Source: DASRCB01 sp035653295 (lineage in GTDB: Bacteria; Acidobacteriota; Terriglobia; Bryobacterales; Bryobacteraceae). From it: 6,254 nt of DNA. Position numbers and translations under genes: made by a program. The notes beneath the pieces were generated by a model. The model made no database searches and had not been told where the DNA came from. It worked only from the letters and a program-made list of their open reading frames with translations. Below are positions 1 to 6,039 of this stretch, in pieces. The stretch's first letter is position 1. Each line of letters starts with the position of its first letter. The stretch is from positions 1 to 6,254 of the forward strand of contig DASRCB010000138.1 in NCBI GenBank assembly GCA_035653295.1, read 5' to 3'.

Positions 1-2
1 CC

Positions 3-635
3 ACGCTGCAGGCGCTGGCCGGGGTGCTCGGTGGGACGCAGTCGCTGCACACCAATTCGCTCGACGAGGCTTACGCGCTGCCCAGCGAAAAGGCGGTCAC
101 GCTGGCGCTGCGCACCCAGCAGATCATCGCTCACGAAAGCGGCGTCGCCAGCGTCGCCGACCCTCTGGGCGGAAGCTGGTTCGTCGAGACGCTCACAACA
201 CAGGTGCAGCAAGCAGCAAACGAGTACATCCGCCGTATCGACGACATGGGCGGCATGATTCCCGCCATCGAGCGCGCGTTTCCGCAAAGCGAGATCGCCA
301 ACGCCAGCTACGAATACCAGCACGCAGTCGAGCAGCGCGAGCGCATTGTGGTGGGCGTCAACGCCTTCACCGACCAGGAGGAGGAAGCCATCGAGCTCCT
401 GCAGATCGATGAATCCGCGGGCCAGCTTCAGGAAGAGAAGTTGCGGCGGCTCCGGGCGGACCGCGATAATGATAAGGTACAGTCGTCGCTGGACGCTTTG
501 CGCCGCGCCGCGGCGGGAACGGACAACACCATGCCGTACCTGCTCGACTGCGTTCGCGCCTACGCCACCCTGGGCGAGATCTGCGACGCGTTTCGCGATA
601 TATTCGGAACATACCAGGAGAGCAGCGTTCTATAA
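3..635 (+). CDS. Cobalamin-dependent acyl-CoA mutase (methylmalonyl-CoA mutase family), large subunit, C-terminal part
   Basis: The reading frame is open from the left edge (first whole codon at 3) to TAA at 633-635, giving 210 residues of a family whose separate large subunits are usually about 520-560 aa. The visible part includes the end of the TIM-barrel substrate domain. Family landmarks are GGTQSLHTNSLDEA near the left edge, the ALRTQQIIAHESGV stretch, DPLGGSWFVE, and the DDMGGMIPAIE helix. It ends at IFGTYQES with no B12-binding domain, so it is the large subunit of a split mutase. Cobalamin would be supplied by the small subunit encoded 9 nt downstream. The enzyme does a radical carbon-skeleton rearrangement of a CoA thioester in the cytoplasm, classically (R)-methylmalonyl-CoA to succinyl-CoA. 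The residues separating methylmalonyl-, isobutyryl- and 2-hydroxyisobutyryl-CoA mutases lie in the missing N-terminal half, so the substrate is not fixed. The family call is secure. Confidence 0.93.
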   Translation, partial: TLQALAGVLGGTQSLHTNSLDEAYALPSEKAVTLALRTQQIIAHESGVASVADPLGGSWFVETLTTQVQQAANEYIRRIDDMGGMIPAIERAFPQSEIANASYEYQHAVEQRERIVVGVNAFTDQEEEAIELLQIDESAGQLQEEKLRRLRADRDNDKVQSSLDALRRAAAGTDNTMPYLLDCVRAYATLGEICDAFRDIFGTYQESSVL

Positions 636-644
636 TCCTGGTGT

Positions 645-1046
645 ATGGGCAGTCGGATCCGGGTGCTGGTCGCGAAACCCGGTCTCGATGGTCACGACCG
701 TGGCGCGCGAGTGATTGCCCGCGCTCTTCGCGACGCCGGCATGGAGGTCGTTTATACCGGCCTTCGGCAAACCCCGGAGATGATCGTGAATGCCGCGCTG
801 CAGGAGGACGTCCAGGTGATCGGGCTGTCCATTCTCAGCGGTGCGCATAACGCCATCGTCCCGCGGGTGATGGAGCTGTTGCGCGAAAAGAAGATGGAGG
901 ACGTGATCGTCATCGTGGGCGGAACGATTCCCGATGACGATGCGGATAAACTGAAACAGCTCGGTGTCGCCGCCGTTTACCAGCCAGGCGCGTCGCTGGA
1001 CGAAATCGCCGGATTCATCCGGTCGTCCGTGAAGCAGACCGTCTGA
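645..1046 (+). CDS. Cobalamin-binding small subunit of split acyl-CoA mutase (methylmalonyl-CoA mutase C-terminal domain)
   Basis: This 133-aa protein is a single B12-binding Rossmann-like domain of the family's normal stand-alone size. All three signature elements are visible: D15-x-H17-x-x-G20 (DGHDRG), where His17 is the expected lower axial cobalt ligand; S62-x-L64 followed by SGAH; and the G92-G93 turn (VGGTIP) that holds the nucleotide tail. The N-terminal IRVLVAKPGLDGHDRGA run is typical of both methylmalonyl- and isobutyryl-CoA mutase small subunits. It starts 9 nt after the large-subunit stop and should form the heteromeric holoenzyme with it. ATG 645 places the conserved IRVLVAKPG at the right distance from the N-terminus, but no Shine-Dalgarno sequence sits just before it. 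The nearest GGAG (617-620) is 24 nt upstream, so translation may depend on coupling to the upstream gene. The stop is TGA at 1044-1046. Confidence 0.95.
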   Translation: MGSRIRVLVAKPGLDGHDRGARVIARALRDAGMEVVYTGLRQTPEMIVNAALQEDVQVIGLSILSGAHNAIVPRVMELLREKKMEDVIVIVGGTIPDDDADKLKQLGVAAVYQPGASLDEIAGFIRSSVKQTV

Positions 1047-1122
1047 CGGGATGCGGTTTGAAACGGCTTCTTCGCCGCTTCCGCCGCACGGAGGCGTTCA
1101 CCGGCAGAACAAGAGTTCACAA

Positions 1123-2454
1123 GTGGACGAAAAACTGAATATTGCCGTATTCGTCGATTACGACAACATCGAGATCGGCCTCAAGTCGACGCTGAAGATC
1201 GACTTCGACGTGGCCCTTACTCTGGACGCGCTCAAGGAGCGCGGCGATCTCGTCGCCAAGTTTGCCTACGCCAACTGGGGCCGCAAGGAACCGGCCACCC
1301 GCCAGATGGCCGAAAACGCGGTCCAGATGGTGCAGCGTATCCCCTCGCCGCGCGGCGATAAAAACGGGGCGGATATCAACCTCGCGCTGGACGCGCTGGA
1401 GATGGCCTTCACCCACGAGCACGTGAACGCCTTCGCCATCGTCAGCGGCGACAGCGATTTTATTCCGCTGGTCAACAAGCTGAAGGAATACGGCAAAACC
1501 GTGTTCGTGCTGGGCGGCAAGGCCTTCACCAGCACCATTCTGCAGCAGAACTGCCACGAGTTCATCAGCTACGAATCGCTGCTCAGCGATGGCGGCCGGC
1601 AGGCAGGCCGCGAATCGCATCGCGACCGCGGCGAACGCCGGCACGAGCACGAAGGCCAGCAGCAGCCGCAACAACGTCAGGAACGGCCGCAGCGCGGACC
1701 TCGGCCGGCGCCGCTCGATCTGTCCCAGGCCATGCCGCTGGTCGAGCGCGCCCTTCAGGTGCTGGAGCGCCGCGCGGTGCAGCCACAGCTCGGATTGCTG
1801 AAATCCACGATGCTGCAGCTCGATCCGGCGTTCAGCGAGAAGGCCTACGGCGCGGGCAGCTTCTCCGAGTTCGTGGACAAACTGAAGAAGGCCGACTTCG
1901 TCAATGTCAGCGGAACCGGCGGGCGGATTCTGATCGAGCGCAAGGGTTCGGCGCAGGCCGAGCGCCCGCAGGCGCGTCCGGAGGAGACCCTGCCGCTGCT
2001 GCGCGACACGCTGGAAACGCACCGGCTGGAAATGGAGCAGGGCGTTAACGCCGAGCAACTCGAGGGCTGGATGCGGGAAGAGCATCCTAACTTCGATACC
2101 CGCAATTACGGCTTCCAGGAGTTCCCCGAATATCTGAACTACGCCCAGGACAAGCTGGTGGTGCGCATGGAGCCAAATGAGGAGACCGGCCTGATGGTCT
2201 ACCTCGGCGCCGAGTTTTATCCGCCTGCTCCGCCCGACGAGCCGGAAGCGCCGCCCATGCCCGAAGAGGAAGAAGAGGAGCCGCAGCCCTTCGTCGCCGG
2301 GCAGCCGACCATGTTCGATCCCAATCCGGCGCCGGCTCCGCCGCCTCCCGTGAAGAAGCGCGCGCCGCGTCCGCGCAAGACCGCTGGCCATGGCGGGCAG
2401 GGACAGGGCGGCGACCGCCCGCGCCGCGCGCCCCGGCGCAAGAAGACCGACTAA
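1123..2454 (+). CDS. NYN-domain protein with two LOTUS/OST-HTH domains (MARF1-like predicted RNase/RNA-binding protein)
   Basis: Counting from GTG 1123 the product has 443 aa. Residues 4 to about 150 form an NYN (LabA/DUF88, PIN-like) nuclease domain. It has VFVDYDNIE (D12, D14, N15), the KNGAD motif with D84, and SGDSDF with D110 and D112, which together form a plausible acidic metal-binding site. A charged Q/R-rich linker (about 155-195) follows. Next come a LOTUS/OST-HTH-like domain (about 197-274, with YGAGSFSEFVDKLKKADFV) and a second, more divergent one (about 286-362, with NYGFQEFPEYLNYAQDKLV). The tail is Pro/Glu-rich with six Glu codons at 2263-2280, then Pro/Ala and strongly basic, ending PRRAPRRKKTD. 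NYN domains are known or predicted RNases, and LOTUS domains bind RNA or partner proteins; cytoplasmic RNA processing or decay is inferred. I chose GTG 1123 because MDEKLNIAVFVDYDN fits the family N-terminus. ATG 1051 would add 24 unconserved residues, and neither start has a good RBS. Confidence 0.88.
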   Translation: MDEKLNIAVFVDYDNIEIGLKSTLKIDFDVALTLDALKERGDLVAKFAYANWGRKEPATRQMAENAVQMVQRIPSPRGDKNGADINLALDALEMAFTHEHVNAFAIVSGDSDFIPLVNKLKEYGKTVFVLGGKAFTSTILQQNCHEFISYESLLSDGGRQAGRESHRDRGERRHEHEGQQQPQQRQERPQRGPRPAPLDLSQAMPLVERALQVLERRAVQPQLGLLKSTMLQLDPAFSEKAYGAGSFSEFVDKLKKADFVNVSGTGGRILIERKGSAQAERPQARPEETLPLLRDTLETHRLEMEQGVNAEQLEGWMREEHPNFDTRNYGFQEFPEYLNYAQDKLVVRMEPNEETGLMVYLGAEFYPPAPPDEPEAPPMPEEEEEEPQPFVAGQPTMFDPNPAPAPPPPVKKRAPRPRKTAGHGGQGQGGDRPRRAPRRKKTD

Positions 2455-2456
2455 CA

Positions 2457-2990
2457 ATGGACCGGCAACAGGCCTGGGACCTGCTCTGCGAGTACACCAA
2501 ATCCGACAGCCTTCGCCGCCATGCGCTGGCGGTGGAGGCCTGTGTGGCCGCATACGCGCGGAAGTTTGGCGCCGATGAGAACTTGTGGTCGGTGACCGCG
2601 CTGCTGCACGATTTCGACTACGAGATGCATCCCAATGCGCCGGACCACCCGATCAAGGGCGAGCCCATTTTGGCCGAGCGCGGTGTGGACCCGGAAATTC
2701 GCCGGGCGATTCTGTCGCACGCCAACTACAGCGGCGTGCCTCGCGAATCGCAGCTGGAGAAGACGCTGTTCGCCTGCGACGAGCTGGCCGGCTTTCTGAC
2801 AGCGATCTCGTACGTGAAGCCCAGCCGCAGCATGGCCGAGGTGGATGTCAAGTCGGTGCGAAAGAAGATGAAGGACAAGGCCTTCGCACGCTCGGTCAGC
2901 CGCGAGGACATCATCAATGGCGCGCAGGAGCTCGGCATCGATCTCGACGAGCACATCGCGTTCTGCATCGAAGCGCTGAAGCAGTTGTAG
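2457..2990 (+). CDS. HD-domain (HDIG-like) metal-dependent phosphohydrolase
   Basis: The product has 177 aa. It shows the HD-superfamily metal ligand pattern: H22 (SLRRHALAVE), H51-D52 (ALLHDFDYE), H88 (ILSHANYS) and D108 (LFACDELAGF). It matches the small stand-alone HD hydrolases often annotated 'HDIG domain-containing protein'. These are helical, cytoplasmic and usually act on phosphoester bonds of nucleotides; the substrate here is unknown. No RelA/SpoT synthetase, GAF or membrane segment is present, so it is neither a Rel protein nor a 7TM-HD receptor. ATG 2457 lies two nucleotides after the TAA of the NYN-LOTUS gene, which implies co-transcription and probably translational coupling. 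No clear RBS is visible within the upstream reading frame (the region codes for the Arg/Lys-rich tail). The stop is TAG at 2988-2990. Confidence 0.92.
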   Translation: MDRQQAWDLLCEYTKSDSLRRHALAVEACVAAYARKFGADENLWSVTALLHDFDYEMHPNAPDHPIKGEPILAERGVDPEIRRAILSHANYSGVPRESQLEKTLFACDELAGFLTAISYVKPSRSMAEVDVKSVRKKMKDKAFARSVSREDIINGAQELGIDLDEHIAFCIEALKQL

Positions 2991-3039
2991 CTACCCCCCT
3001 TTCCAATTCCCTGGAACACCCCGCTTCTCGTCCGCGTAC

Positions 3040-3066
3040 ATATGATGGAGTCCCATATAATGGGAG
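3040..3066 (+). promoter_or_regulatory. Promoter/operator region of the permease gene
   Basis: A perfect -10 hexamer TATAAT lies at 3056-3061, about 26 nt before ATG 3088. It sits inside a perfect inverted repeat, TCCCAT (3051-3056), ATA, ATGGGA (3060-3065). There is also a near direct repeat: ATATGATGGAG (3040-3050) and ATATAATGGGAG (3055-3066), starting 15 bp apart. No good -35 box is found at normal spacing (3033-3038 reads CGCGTA). A weak -35 with a symmetric site over the -10 suggests a regulated promoter, by repressor or activator. The regulator is not in the window; ADOP genes are often associated with PadR-family regulators, but no typical PadR box is evident. Confidence 0.5.
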
Positions 3067-3076
3067 CACATAGTCT

Positions 3077-3082
3077 GGAGGA
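3077..3082 (+). promoter_or_regulatory. Strong ribosome binding site for the ancestral permease start
   Basis: GGAGGA lies 5 nt before ATG 3088, the best Shine-Dalgarno in the window. It points to ATG 3088 as the original start, although that frame meets TAG at 3139. The internal ATG 3208 has no comparable RBS. Confidence 0.75.
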
Positions 3083-3087
3083 CGTTC

Positions 3088-3207
3088 ATGTCGGACTGGA
3101 GGCCTTTGATCCTGGAGCGGCTCAGGCAGTTGGGCCTGTAGGGAGCCGCGGAGGCTGAGCTGGTCGAGGAACTCGCGCAGCATCTGGAAGATCGCTGTCG
3201 CGAGCTG
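3088..3207 (+). pseudogene. N-terminal prefix of ADOP permease, interrupted by an in-frame TAG
   Basis: ATG 3088 is exactly 40 codons upstream of, and in frame with, ATG 3208. The frame reads MSDWRPLILERLRQLGL, then TAG (3139-3141), then GAAEAELVEELAQHLEDRC and on into the permease. Both halves match the conserved cytoplasmic prefix of ADOP proteins (typically a 'LERLxxLxL...REAEIVEELAQHLEDRY' pattern), so homology runs through the stop with no frame change. This is a single nonsense codon, not a frameshift or misplaced start. TCG (Ser) or CAG (Gln) are one-base-change ancestors; which one is not determinable here. As written, translation from the strong RBS yields only a 17-residue peptide unless the stop is read through. 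A base-calling error remains possible. Confidence 0.8.
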
Positions 3208-5805
3208 ATGGCTGCCGGGGCTCCGGAAGCCGAGGCTTTCGAGCGCACGCGCGCGGAACTGGACGACACCGGTCTGTTCGCGAATCGCAATCGAACGCGG
3301 GCCATGCCGATGTTTGATCCTGTACCGTGCGGAGATGCGGCGAGGACCAGCCTGGCGACGGATTTCTGGCGCGACCTGCGCTACAGCGTGCGCGCAATCC
3401 GCAGGACTCCGGCCTTTGTGCTGTTCGTTGTTATCACTCTCGGTCTCGGCATCGGAGCGAATACAACGGTATTCACGATCGTGGACACGCTGCTTCTGAA
3501 CGTGCTGCCCGTGCCGGATTCCGCGCGGCTTACGGCCATCGGCGCTGCCCGCGCGCATTCCCAGTCCCGGTCTACCCTGCTGCCGCTGTCGTATCTGGAC
3601 ATCCGGGATCTGCAGTCCATGAATGGCGTCTTCCTTTCGCTTGCGGGCTACACGAAGCCCCGCGGCGTCACACTGCAGAACGGCGAAAACTCGCAGGGAA
3701 TGTTCTGCGAACTGGTCACCACCAACTATTTCTCCACTCTCGGGCTTCGCCCCTTCCGTGGCCGGTTTTTCGGCCCCGAGGAGCCCCACGCCGCCGCCGT
3801 CCTGAACTATGGAACGTGGCGGTCGCGCTTTGGCGGGGCGGACAGCGTGATCGGCCGCAGAATCCGCCTGAACGACAGCATCGTGACGGTGATCGGCGTC
3901 GCTCCGCCACAGTTCATTGGCGTGAACGCTATCTTCGGTCCGGACCTGTGGGTAACTGCGGATATGTCCGAGGAGCTTCTGCCGGAGCAGATGAGAGGGG
4001 CGTTAACCGATCGCGCGAAAACTGCGTTTCTGGGAATGGCCAGGCTCAGGCCGGGCGTGACCGAGAGCCAGGCGCAGGCGAATGTGACCGAGATCGCGTC
4101 GAGTCTGGCGCGCCAGTACCCCGCCGCTGACGAGAACCGCACGCTTTCCGTCCGCCCCATCCGGGACGTCTTCTTCGCCAGTTCATTCGGCGCCTCTTCG
4201 CCGGTGATTTTCGCCGGCGCCGGATTGCTCGTAGTTACCGGTATCGTACTGCTGATTGCGTGCTCCAACGTTGCGAATCTTCTGCTTGCGCGCGCCGCGG
4301 TTCGGCGGCAGGAGATGGCTGTCCGCCTCGCTCTGGGAGCGAATCGCGCCCGGCTTGTCCGACAACTGTTGACCGAAAGCACTGTTCTTGGGATCCTGAG
4401 CGGCGCCTGCGGGCTCTCTCTGAGCTACGCGTTTCTGAAGGCGTTATTCGGGGCGCTGCCGGCGAGCGCGAACTTCGCCACACCGAAACTCGACGGGACG
4501 GTGTTTGCGTTCGCGCTGGTTGTGTCCATCGCGACCGGGCTCATCTTCGGGATCATTCCGGCCCTGCATGCATCGCGCGTTACGATCGCAGAGACGCTGA
4601 AAGAGGAGACCCGCACCGCCGGGCGCGGTCGCAGAAGAACGATCGTCGCGGGCGGGCTTCTCACAACACAGGTGGCATTTTCGTTTCTGCTTCTGGTAAC
4701 GGCGGGCCTGTTTCTTCGGAGCATACAGCGCGCCTATGAGATCGACCCCGGCTTTCAAACATCTCATCTTGCGGTGTTCGCCATGAGTCCGGGACAGGCC
4801 GGCTATTCCCGGCCCCAGGTGGAGGGCTTCTACGAGGCCGTTCGCGAGCGCGTCGCCGCTTTGCCAGGGATCGAGTCAACTTCGTGGGCGTCCGACATGC
4901 CTCTGTGGGCCGCCCCGCGCGAAGGCTTGTCTGTTGAAGGGCACCAGCAGCGGTCGCGAACCGACAGTATCACCGCCGTGGTGAATACCGTAGACCGAGG
5001 TTACTTCCAGACGGCGGGAATCCGCATCGACAACGGACGCGAGTTCACGAGCGCAGACCGCGCGACCTCAACTCCCGTGGCGATCGTCAACGAAAAGCTG
5101 GCGCACGACTACTGGCCTGAAGGCCATGTGCTGGGGCGGCGGATTCGCCTTCCTGGCGAGCAGGAGATGCGACAGGTTGTCGGCATTGCCGCCACTGCCA
5201 ATTACACGGCGTGGGGTGAACCGGCGCAACCGTGTGTGTACGTGCCGCTCCAGCAGAATTACTCCGGCGCAATGAACCTGTATGTAAGAACGGCCGGCGC
5301 TCCCGAGGCGATGCTCATGCCGGTGCGCCGGGTCATCGCCGGTCTGGCCCCGAACGTTCTGGTCGGAGGCACGCTCGCCGGCCGCGAGATCATTGACCGA
5401 GGGTTGTTTCAGGCGCGCATGGGGGTGGCGCTGCTACGCATTTTCGGCATGCTCGCACTCGGCCTGGCCAGCATCGGCCTCTATGGATTGATGGCGTACT
5501 CGGTCACCAGCCGTACGCGGGAGATTGGAGTTCGTATGGCGCTCGGCGCCGGGCAGACCAGCGTGCTCAGGCTGATCATCAGGGATGGAATGACGCTGGT
5601 CGTTGTTGGTTTGTTCATCGGTTTGACTGCATCGCTGGCCGTGGCCAGGCTATTCGCCAGGGTTCTGTATGGAGTAACGGCGACGGATCCGCTGAGCATT
5701 GCGGGCGCGGCAGCGGTGTTGGTCATCGTTGGATTGCTGGCCTGTTATATCCCGGCGCGGCGCGCGAGCCGTCTCGATCCTCTGGCAGCGCTGCGTGAAA
5801 CGTGA
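3208..5805 (+). CDS. ADOP-type MacB/FtsX family permease (ABC transporter permease without ATPase), N-terminus cut by upstream amber codon
   Basis: From ATG 3208 the frame gives 865 aa, which is the ADOP permease body. It comprises two repeats of a MacB-type periplasmic core plus FtsX membrane domain, with about eight membrane segments. TM1 is at about 68-92 (PAFVLFVVITLGLGIGANT), followed by periplasmic domain 1 (about 95-320). TM2 lies at about 332-355, leading into the cytoplasmic RRQEMAVRLALGA loop, then TM3 at about 391-412 and TM4 at about 428-455. TM5 is at about 481-503, followed by periplasmic domain 2 (about 505-715). TM6-8 lie at about 741-763, 794-816 and 830-848, with SRTREIGVRMALGAG between TM6 and TM7. 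The ending PARRASRLDPLAALRET is the usual family terminus. No ATP-binding domain is present here or nearby, as is normal for this 'orphan' class; the physiological substrate is unknown. ATG 3208 lacks a good RBS and leaves out half the prefix domain. It may be expressed poorly, by internal initiation or readthrough, or not at all. The body shows no other lesion. Confidence 0.9.
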   Translation: MAAGAPEAEAFERTRAELDDTGLFANRNRTRAMPMFDPVPCGDAARTSLATDFWRDLRYSVRAIRRTPAFVLFVVITLGLGIGANTTVFTIVDTLLLNVLPVPDSARLTAIGAARAHSQSRSTLLPLSYLDIRDLQSMNGVFLSLAGYTKPRGVTLQNGENSQGMFCELVTTNYFSTLGLRPFRGRFFGPEEPHAAAVLNYGTWRSRFGGADSVIGRRIRLNDSIVTVIGVAPPQFIGVNAIFGPDLWVTADMSEELLPEQMRGALTDRAKTAFLGMARLRPGVTESQAQANVTEIASSLARQYPAADENRTLSVRPIRDVFFASSFGASSPVIFAGAGLLVVTGIVLLIACSNVANLLLARAAVRRQEMAVRLALGANRARLVRQLLTESTVLGILSGACGLSLSYAFLKALFGALPASANFATPKLDGTVFAFALVVSIATGLIFGIIPALHASRVTIAETLKEETRTAGRGRRRTIVAGGLLTTQVAFSFLLLVTAGLFLRSIQRAYEIDPGFQTSHLAVFAMSPGQAGYSRPQVEGFYEAVRERVAALPGIESTSWASDMPLWAAPREGLSVEGHQQRSRTDSITAVVNTVDRGYFQTAGIRIDNGREFTSADRATSTPVAIVNEKLAHDYWPEGHVLGRRIRLPGEQEMRQVVGIAATANYTAWGEPAQPCVYVPLQQNYSGAMNLYVRTAGAPEAMLMPVRRVIAGLAPNVLVGGTLAGREIIDRGLFQARMGVALLRIFGMLALGLASIGLYGLMAYSVTSRTREIGVRMALGAGQTSVLRLIIRDGMTLVVVGLFIGLTASLAVARLFARVLYGVTATDPLSIAGAAAVLVIVGLLACYIPARRASRLDPLAALRET

Positions 5806-5895
5806 CCCCATTGCGGCCTCGCGCGCCTGGCACACGGCAAGCAGATCGGTCAACGCTGCCTTTGCCGTTCCAGGCATTGGCTGACAACTCTGCAC

Positions 5896-5912
5896 AGCTG
5901 CACGCGGCAGCT
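5896..5912. other. Small inverted repeat in the gap between permease and selC
   Basis: AGCTGC (5896-5901) and GCAGCT (5907-5912) form a 6-bp stem with a 5-nt loop, 91 nt after the permease stop. No T-tract follows, so it is not a convincing intrinsic terminator. Nothing else is evident in 5806-5927. Confidence 0.3.
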
Positions 5913-5927
5913 CGAGGACTTCGGCAA

Positions 5928-5936
5928 TGCTACACT
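5928..5936 (+). promoter_or_regulatory. Possible extended -10 promoter of selC
   Basis: TGC followed by TACACT (5931-5936) forms an extended -10 element ending 7 nt before the tRNA 5' end at 5944. Transcription would thus begin at or just before the mature tRNA. No recognisable -35 box is found at standard spacing (5908-5913 reads CAGCTC). Confidence 0.4.
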
Positions 5937-5943
5937 CCCACGT

Positions 5944-6037
5944 GGAAGCTGTTCTCGGCCGGTGCCGGGCCTGGTCTTCAAAACCAGCGTGCGGCTGTTC
6001 AGTCGCTGGTGGGTTCGACCCCCACCAGCTTCCGCCA
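5944..6037 (+). tRNA. selC: tRNA-Sec (anticodon TCA), selenocysteine tRNA
   Basis: This 94-nt gene folds into the bacterial tRNA-Sec form. The 8-bp acceptor stem is GGAAGCTG (5944-5951) with CAGCTTCC (6026-6033). A 6-bp D stem, CTCGGC/GCCGGG (5954-5959/5964-5969), closes a 4-nt loop. The anticodon arm CTGGT/ACCAG has loop CTTCAAA, placing anticodon TCA at 5978-5980. The long variable arm is GCGGCTG/CAGTCGC (5991-5997/6000-6006) with one G-U pair. The T arm is GTGGG/CCCAC around TTCGACC (6014-6020). Discriminator G6034 and an encoded CCA (6035-6037) complete it. The 8+5 acceptor/T stacking, G73 and the 6-bp D stem with tetraloop separate it from tRNA-Ser and from TCA opal suppressors. It is charged with Ser, converted to Sec by SelA, and delivered by SelB to UGA codons carrying a SECIS element. 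The host therefore probably makes selenoproteins; selA, selB and selD are not in the window. Confidence 0.96.
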
Positions 6038-6039
6038 AA

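Noticed and set aside
192..206. A 15-nt identical sequence at 192-206 and 4660-4674
   Set aside because: Both copies are in frame within unrelated genes and encode LTTQV in conserved contexts. There is no flanking similarity, so it is probably coincidence.
1117..2553. A 478-codon open frame on the minus strand opposite the NYN-LOTUS gene
   Set aside because: It is a high-GC shadow of the + strand gene. Its translation is low-complexity Arg/Ala/Leu-rich with no family motif, while the + frame has clear NYN and LOTUS motifs.
2991..3039. Possible terminator after the HD-domain gene
   Set aside because: Only a 4-bp TTCC/GGAA pairing (near 3001-3016) is present, with no T-tract.
3139..3141. The amber codon as a recoded amino acid read by the neighbouring selC tRNA
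   Set aside because: The selC anticodon is TCA, which reads UGA and not UAG. No other suppressor tRNA is visible in the window.
5803..5900. The permease TGA stop as a possible selenocysteine codon, given the nearby tRNA-Sec and an open frame after it
   Set aside because: The protein already ends at the usual family C-terminus (DPLAALRET). The continuation has no domain similarity and runs into the tRNA gene, and no SECIS-like hairpin is evident right after the TGA.
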